Below are positions 22,801 to 31,800 of a stretch of 64,000 nucleotides of DNA, in pieces (within the stretch, counting starts at the first letter, position 1; the number at the start of each line of letters is the position of its first letter). The position numbers and the translations under genes are program-made. Under the pieces are notes generated by a model. That model was not told the DNA's origin. It did not search any database and was given only the letters and a program-made list of their open reading frames with translations. Source of the stretch: Purpureocillium takamizusanense (taxonomy: Eukaryota > Ascomycota > Sordariomycetes > Hypocreales > Ophiocordycipitaceae). The stretch spans positions 2,542,001 through 2,606,000 of the forward strand of contig NC_063068.1 of the NCBI RefSeq assembly GCF_022605165.1, read 5' to 3'.

Positions 22801-25800
22801 GCACCTCTCTATGGCGTGCGCCGGGCGTTGTACGAAGGCTTTTCCATGGGATTCCTGACGCTCCTCGATCGCGACTCCGAGAGGATGCTCTTACCTCTCA
22901 TCTATCACCATCTTCTGGACAAACATGGAGATCCCCACGCCCTCCTGTCCCAAACACCCAAGCACCCAAACGACGGAAGACGCTATGTCAGGTTCCAGAA
23001 TCAGAACCGTGATCGCCAGTATTGGCTCTTTCAAGGCGAGGAGACCCCTGTGCGGCGGGACGATTACATTATTACACCTTACGTGGAGCGGAACCTGTTG
23101 AACTTGGTCCGCGCCACATCCACCAGGCGATTCCCCATCCTCATCCAAGGTCCCACGTCTGCTGGAAAAACGAGCATGATAGAATACTTGGCCAATTTCA
23201 CCGGCAACAAGTTTGTTCGTATCAACAATCACGAGCACACGGACCTTCAAGAGTATCTTGGCACATATGTATCTGGTCCAGATGGGAAGCTACGATTCCA
23301 GGAAGGCCTTCTCGTGCAGGCTATGAGAGAGGGTCACTGGATTGTACTCGATGAGCTCAATCTGGCGCCAACCGACGTGCTGGAAGCCCTCAACAGGCTG
23401 CTAGATGACAATCGCGAGCTCCTCATCCCCGAGACCCAAGAAGTTGTCAGGCCTCACGAGAACTTCATTCTTTTCGCGACGCAAAATCCGCCAGGTCTCT
23501 ACGGCGGTCGCAAAGTGCTCTCCAGAGCCTTCAGAAACCGGTTCCTCGAGCTGCACTTTGACGATATTCCCGAGGATGAGCTGGAGTACATTTTGCAGCA
23601 GCGCAGCCGCAACACGTCCCCCCCGGATTGTCGACGTATTGTCACTGTGTACAAGGAACTCTCGAGACTGCGCCAGACGAGCCGATTGTTTGAGCAGAAG
23701 GACAGCTTTGCCACACTACGAGATCTGTTCCGGTGGGCTTTGCGAGAGGCTGAGACCAGAGACGAGATTGCCACCCACGGATTTATGCTTCTCGCCGAGA
23801 GAGTTCGAAACGAGGAAGAGAGGCTAGCCGTGAAGGAGGTCATTGAGAGGGTCTTTAAGCTCAAGATCGACCCTCATCGCCTCTATGCTGCAGACGTTGC
23901 CCCCGAACTCAGACACCCTACCAAACTGTCGAATGCTCAGGGTGTTGTGTGGACTCATGCTATGCGAAGGCTGTATGTGCTCGTCTCCAGAGCCCTGCGG
24001 AACAACGAACCCGTGCTACTGGTCGGCGAGACAGGTTGCGGCAAGACCACCGTCTGTCAACTTCTTGCCGAGGCCCTCCAAAAAGAGTTGCACATCGTCA
24101 ACGCCCACCAAAACACCGAGACTGGAGATTTGATTGGCTCGCAAAGGCCTATCCGCAATCGCGGCGCCATTCTGGAGGCTTTGGATGCCGACCTCCGATC
24201 TATCTTTGAGGCTTTAGGCCTGGATGCCACAGGCTCGGTAGACGAAAAAGTTGCGGCTTTCAAGGCTCTCCAACCGTCAGCTCTCGCCGCTGCCCCTGCC
24301 GAACTTATCGAACGCGTTGCCACGAATGAGTCGAGGGCAAAAGCACTTTTTGAGTGGTCGGATGGCGCACTGGTCGAGGCCATGCGAGGTGGACACTACT
24401 TCCTTCTCGACGAGATTTCCCTCGCCGACGATTCTGTTTTGGAACGCCTGAACTCAGTGCTTGAGCCGCAGCGCACTCTTCTTCTAGCTGAGAAGGGTAT
24501 TGACAACTCGTTCGTGGTCGGGTCTGAAGGCTTCCAATTTTTTGCTACCATGAACCCGGGTGGCGACTTTGGCAAGAAGGAATTGTCCCCTGCGCTGCGC
24601 AACCGTTTCACAGAGATTTGGGTCCCTCCTTTATCAGAGAGCGACGATATCTACGAGATCGTGCGGACAAAACTTGCTGATGGATCTAAGCATCTCGTAG
24701 ATGCTATGGTTCAGTTCGCCTCTTGGTTCGGCGACACATTTAGATCAATGGCTACCACCAGATTTTCGGTACGGGAAATTCTTGTCTGGGTGCAATTCAT
24801 TAATACGTTCGAGAGTCAGGATCCGGTGGCGTCTGTTATTCACGGAGCATCGGCCATTTTTATTGACAGCATCGGGGCCAATCCTTCAGCTATGCTAGCG
24901 ACAGATCTCAAGTCGATCAATCAACAGAGGATGTCGTGTCTTGTCAAGCTCGGCCAGCTTCTCAATCGCGACGTTGTCTCTGCATACGAATCGGAGCCAG
25001 TGCTGGTTATGACGGATAGCCTGCTTTCGATTGGAAATTTCAGTACGCCCCGTACCAAGACAGGTGCGACGGACTCGGGATTCGCCTTCGATGCACCGAC
25101 CACCAGACTCAACGCCATGCGAGTCCTCCGAGCTCTACAAATGCGCAAGCCGATTCTTCTGGAGGGAAGCCCTGGCGTAGGAAAGACATCCCTGGTAGCA
25201 GCCTTGTCGCAAGCTTGCGGGCGGCCACTTACCCGCATCAACTTGTCCGACCAAACCGATCTGATGGATCTGTTCGGCACCGACGTCCCGGTCGAAGGCG
25301 AAGAGGTAGGAAATTTTGCTTGGAGGGACGCACCATTTCTGCAGGCTATGCAGAAGGGTGAGTGGGTGCTCCTAGACGAGATGAATCTGGCATCCCAATC
25401 CGTTTTGGAAGGTCTGAACGCCTGTCTGGATCATCGTGGCGAGGTCTACATCTCTGAACTCGACCAAGTCTTCAAACGTCACCCTGATTTCCGGCTCTTT
25501 GCGGCACAAAACCCTCACCACCAAGGCGGCGGCCGCAAGGGTCTACCGGCTTCTTTTGTAAACCGTTTTATCGTGGTCTACGCAGATGTCCTCAAAGACG
25601 AGGACCTCAAATTAATCGCCTCTCACAACTTCCCCAAACTCTCAGCTGAAGTTGTACGCCATTTGATCGACTTTGTCTCTGAGATAGACCGCCAACTTGT
25701 GGTGGAGAAGACCTTTGGAGTACAGGGAGGCCCCTGGGAGTTTAACGTGCGTGACGTCCTGCGTTGGTTGAACCTGCTGAATTCATCCGATCCTCTACTT

Positions 25801-28800
25801 CAAACCGCACGAGTGGACGATTTCCTGGACATTCTTGTGCGTCAGCGATTCCGCACTCAAAAGGATCGTGAGGAAGTGAGCAAGCTCTTCGCCCAAGTCG
25901 TGGGTTGGGCACCCAGGTCCCACCACCTATACCACGATACCAATTCAAGATTCGGGCAGGTCGGTCTGGCACTTCTCCGAAGGAACCTGAACTCTCAACC
26001 CGAGCGGCTGCCCACAGTTGATGTCGTACCCAGACTTTCCGAACTAGAGTCTGTCATGATCTGCGTGGAACAAAATATTCCTTGCATTTTAAGCAGCACG
26101 TCAGGGTTTGGAAAATCGACTCTTTTACGATTCGTGGCTGCCATGGCAGGAAAGCCTCTCACCGTCTTCCCCATGAATGCCGACATTGATACGATGGACC
26201 TGGTGGGCGGGTTTGAACAGGCCGACCCTCTCAGAGAAATCAACTCAACTCTTCGGGATTTGAGTACCTTCCTCAAAGAATCCGCGATGCGTCTGGCCCC
26301 CGCAACGGTGCCGGCTGAAGTGTTGCGGCTGTTGCATCTGCTTGACCGTTTTTCTGGCAATGTCCGGGACATTGCGGCCATTCACGACGTTGTTGAGTCT
26401 CTTTCGACACAAGTTGCTGCCGATTCTGAAGTTGGCATTGCACTTTCTAAGTCGAATGAACTTCTTCGAGGACCGCTGGCTCTTGAGAATCCTCGTTTCG
26501 AATGGCTTGATGGAGTCATTGTCAAAGCTCTCGAGAGCGGACAGTGGCTGGTTCTGGACAACGCCAATATGTGCAATGCCTCTGTCTTGGACAGGCTAAA
26601 TTCACTTTTGGAACCGAATGGTTTTCTTAGCATCAACGAGCACTGTGACTCGGATGGGAAACCTAGAATCATCCGACCACACCCGGAGTTCAGAATCTTC
26701 CTGACGATGGATCCTCGCTATGGCGAGCTGTCCCGGGCGATGCGCAATCGCGCGATCGAGATACACATCAGCACACCACCACCAGTGATGGACATGTGCT
26801 TTGATCGAATGTCGAGCATTGAGAGTAGGCTCCAAAGATATAAGGATTCGTGGGAATTGTGCCAGGAATTTGCTGCAGAGATTGCCGTTTCTCGAATCGC
26901 CGTCGACAATCTTTCGCTGCAAGACGTGTCGCTCCTATCCCGATTTATCAATCAGCCGGAAAGGCTCGCACAGGACGGGAAGTCGCTTCAGGGGATGCGA
27001 GAAATGCTTCAATTCTTACAGTCAAAGTTCGGATCCGACATCCTGCGCGCCATCATCAAGGCGTATTCGACTCTTCCTCAGGTGGCGTCATCAGCGCTTT
27101 CGTCCGTGCAGCCAATTCACATGCTCGGCAATCCGAGGGTCTCGCAGCTCCTTCCTATTAATGGCGAGCCCCAATGGATGGCGATACGATACGAATTCAC
27201 TCGTGTCCTTCACGGGTTTCATAGTCTCGTTGAGGAACAACGTGGGCAAGCTCGTTCGGCTAAGCTGGCGACATTGAGCCGACTACAACGCTCTCTGATC
27301 AGTGATCGAGTTGCAGTGGTGTCCAAGGACTCGACTGTCAAACTGGCGATGTTCCTGTCTGCCGTCATTGGTACGACTCTTGAATACTTGGCGTCTGAGT
27401 TCGCGTCTTTAGAGACATTTCAAGAACGCGCCCACTTTGTGCGTCTCATCTGTCTCTACATTGGACGAACCTTGCGACTTTCGATGGCCACCGAGTTCGA
27501 TGAAGCTCAGTTCCAGGCTCACTTAGCTCTTGGTGCCGGCTTCCTCCAGAGTCAAGCAGAAAAATTCACGGCCAGAGAGGACAATGATCTCGTTGGCTTC
27601 GTCCGTAATCGGCTTCATGCCGATTTCAACAGCGGATTCAAGCTGTCCACTGGTCTGAGTATGGAAGTTCTGTGGAATGTTCTGCGACCGACTCCAATCC
27701 CTGACAAATCAACTCTGGATCGGATCTTGGATCTAGATCAACTTGGCGTCCGATTTGATGCCATTCGTTGGAAGGCTAGCGCATCCATTGATGAGCTGAC
27801 GAAGGCGCAGCAGACTTTACGTCAGGCATACGAAATAGTTCGTGGTGGTATAGTTGCGGCTGATGGGCTGGTCAACGACCTCACATCGGCCATTCAATCT
27901 CTTGAGGCAAAGATCGGGGACGATGAAACCGACTTCAAGCCTTTTTTCGCGACGGAGTTCGAGGCGCTCAGACAGTTGTCCATGTTGAGACATGACACTT
28001 TAATCGCGAGCTATAAGGACCTTGACATCCTGTCAAGCGTTCCCACCAAGGCTCTGATGCTGTTCACGAGCTCAAAGGGGGCGGAGGCCATCTTACAGTC
28101 GGTCGACTGCCTCGTCCATCAGGATGTGTATTCCTGGGACGGCAAACTTGTTCCATCTTTATGGAGCAAGATGCAGAATATGAGCGGTGTCAGCATTCGC
28201 TCTCTTGCGTTGCTCGAAGCCGAACTGCCAGCCATGGGCCGATCATTGTCTGGCCTGAGTGCTCAAGTCATGGCAGACCCTCTGGAGAGCCTCAATGAAA
28301 CACTCTGGCATCTTATAGTCCAGGTATTTGCTGCACACGGTTCGAATTTGCGGGTCCTTGCGCACGCCATCAGGGCGCAGGCGACGAAATGCCAAAGTTT
28401 TGCGGCTCAGATCCTTCGAGAGGGCCTGCCGACAAACAACGACATCTTTGACCATCTCATCGTGGAGATTGAAGCTCTTCATCTTCGGGATGTTGCTCGC
28501 TCGCATCTCATCCCGGCTATCATTGGCATCATGGTCGCGGAAAACGACAATGCACACAGAGCACAGTTCTGTGCGCTTGCCTGGATTCAATTCAGTGTCG
28601 GACTCGTGAAGCTCTATGTTCCAGATCGCATCTTCGATCCTCAGCTCCGTCCGCGAGCTGAACTGGATTTCTTCCAGGGACTTCAAACTCAATTGCAAGA
28701 CAGCATCCTGGCTTTGAAGGCATTTGAAAAGAGCTTTACAGGCCAGGGCACAAGCGTGCGTATTGACCTGGTTGAGCAAGAACTTGCCGAGCTCGGCCCC

Positions 28801-31800
28801 CTGCCAGAGCAGATACAGCCGGTCTACAGACCCAAGCTTTCGGAGCTCACCATACTTCATGCCGAATTCTCCAATATCTTGAAGACCGTTGTTGACCACA
28901 GTCTGTCCTCTGCTGGTCAACACCTTGACGCGCCCCCAGTTGGAGGAAGCGACGGGCTGCACCTCGTCAGAGAGAATGTCAAGCGCCTTATTGATCGTTT
29001 GTCTTCGCGATTCGACGCATACCAAGACATGACTAGGCCCGCTGTCAACGCTCTGCGATGCCTTTCTGTTGGCTTATCGCTCTGTGACACTGCGAGAGCA
29101 CACAAGCTGGACGCCTCCACCGAAGAACTTGTCAAAGCGACACCTTTCTTCGGTGGCCGTGATTGGGATTTCTCTGCTGGCACGCTGTCGTCGAAATCCT
29201 TTGAATATCTCAGTTTGATGGTGGCAAAGACGGCTGTTGAAGGCAGAGACAATCTGCCTCCGCATCACCGCGAGCTCATCTTTGGCTGTTTTCACGGCTT
29301 TTATGACGATTGGAGCAAGAAGCTTGAAGCGGATCGCAAATCAGCAGCGGCAAACACCAGCCTTTACCGATTTCGAGGCTCAGAGGAAGACGAGGAGGAG
29401 ATTGACCAGCAAGAATTCAACGAATTGTTCCCGACCTACGATGACGACGATGTAGATGCAACACGCATCATCAAGCCAGATCAGGTTCGAGACATGTCTA
29501 TCAAAGTGGCTGAGGTGCATAGCAAGATCTTCCTCGACAGCCCTGAACCGCCAGCGGCGATCCGAGAAGCTTGTATGGCTGTCGGCTGCCGAGTTGCCCG
29601 CGAAACGTCGAGTCAGCCACACATCGAGCGCACAGTGAACAGGAAGCTACTTGTCCCAACAATGCTACTCCTCAACGACAAGCTGGACGAGCTGCAGTCC
29701 CCTACCGTGGATAATTCGTACAACTTTTACACTGATGCCAACCTGGCTGAGGCCCGGAAGCTTGTCGTACTAGCATACCAGATCAAGTCACGTTTCCAGG
29801 AGCTGCAGCTGGTGGACGAAATCGGACACATGCAGCCGCTGGCAGATGTTGTACAGTCCTGCGACAAGCTTCTCGACCAGGCCCACGATGAGCCGCTCGC
29901 CAAGATGCTCCCCAAAGTGGAGCAGCTGCATGCTCACGTCTACGAGTGGCAGTTTGGAGGCTGGGCGAGCAAAGTGCACGCCGTTCTGTCCCTGCACGAC
30001 GCCCTCACCGATACCGTTATCCGCTGGCGCCGCCTGGAGCTGTCAACTTGGGCGAACCTCTTTGAGATGGAGCAGAAAAAGTGCCAGGATGATGCCTTCT
30101 CTTGGTGGTTCGTCGCATACCAAGTCGTGGTTGCCGTCCCCCTGTCAATGGTGGATTCTACCAGCGACCTGCGAGAGTACGCGCCCGCACTCATTCAGAA
30201 CCTGGAGTTGTACTTTTCCAGTTCCATTGTTGGCCAGTTCAAGACTCGGGTCTCCCTTTTGAGGCAACTACTAGGTCATCTTCGCCTGCTGGTCAAAGAC
30301 TACCCGAAACTGAACATCATCTGCCACGCCGTCGAGAATTTTGTCGATTTTTACGCTCGATATGAACCCGCGGCTGAATCTGCCATACAGAGAGGACGCC
30401 AGCCAATCGAAAAGAAAATGAAAGATGTGCTTCTCATGGCAAGCTGGAAGGACACAAACATCAACGCCCTCCGTGAGAGTGCCCGCAAATCTCACCAGAA
30501 GCTCTTCAGAGTGGTCCGAAAGTTTAGAGGTGTTCTTGGGCAGGAGATGAAGAGCATTGTTCAGCAGGGCTTGCCAGATGAGGGTCTCGCATCTGACGAC
30601 CAGAAGCCGCCGGCTCCCGCGGCGGCAGCAGCACTTCAGCAAAAGATACCTATGGCACTAGAAGAAGCCCTTCCTGGGTGGCTTGAGAAGCATCGCCGCT
30701 TGGCCAATGTGTCGATGACGGTGTCGGTCTTGAGGAAGATTACTCACGGCCCAGAGATGACGACAAGCGCTGCTCGCACTGTTGATGACTTTGTCTCAGA
30801 ACTGGATGAATCGATGGCAGAGCTGCGCAAGGAGACCCCGGCCTTCTTGAATAAAGAGAACACAGAGCAAGTCAAGCATCTCAAGACAAGGAAACGGAAG
30901 CTGTTCGCGGACACGTTGCGAGATCTGCGAAACATGGGTCTGAAGCATAATCTCGGCCAAGATAGACTCATGGAGCAAGCGTCACTGGCTGTTGTTCTTG
31001 GCTCAATTCCGCCAGTCCACCATCGAAGTTCTGCCACTCTGAGAAATGCCGAATACTTCTTTCACAAAACTCTCGACTTTGCCCCGCGCGCCCGAGCCGC
31101 AGCACAAGAGCACTCCGAGGAGTTGACCGGCGCCGAGATTGGGCGGAGTATTGGATTTATGGAAGGCATGATTCATCTTGGTCTTTCCCAGCGAAAAAGT
31201 CTCTCAACCGCGACCGAAGCACTGTGTTCGCTCCGATCCATTGCCGATGACTTCATTGCCTTGGGCGACAGTGAGAAAACTCAACAACTCGCACGTCAGG
31301 ACCATGCCAGCGATTGGTCTCTGCTTCTGCCGTGGCTGGCTCAAATGATCAGACTCGCTGTCAGGGTTACGGAGGCTCACGGAAAGCTGGGACAAACCGA
31401 TAATCAACACGTGGTACAAGAGTTAGAGTTATGGGCAGCTAGGGTTGAGACCTATCTCGTCCGTATGAAGGATTTGGGTACTCTACCTCCTGGCATTCTT
31501 TCCGAAACGCACAAGGATTTGGAGGTGTCGGTCCTCAAAGACCTGTGCGCGTTACAGATGACACTGGACGGTCTCATCGCTGGGCGACCCGCCCTCGCGT
31601 TCATTCTCCAGCAACTTCGCGTATGGACACAGGCCGGGCCTCCGCAACCTCACGCCCCAACGGTATCCACCGAGATCCTAGCGTTCGCGAACGAAGCGTC
31701 AACTTTGACAGACACCATTCTGGTGGCTGTTGAGAGCGCAAGGAAGAAGGCTACCTCGGCTCCTAAGGAGGACGACGAGGCGGGATGGCTGCAGAGACAC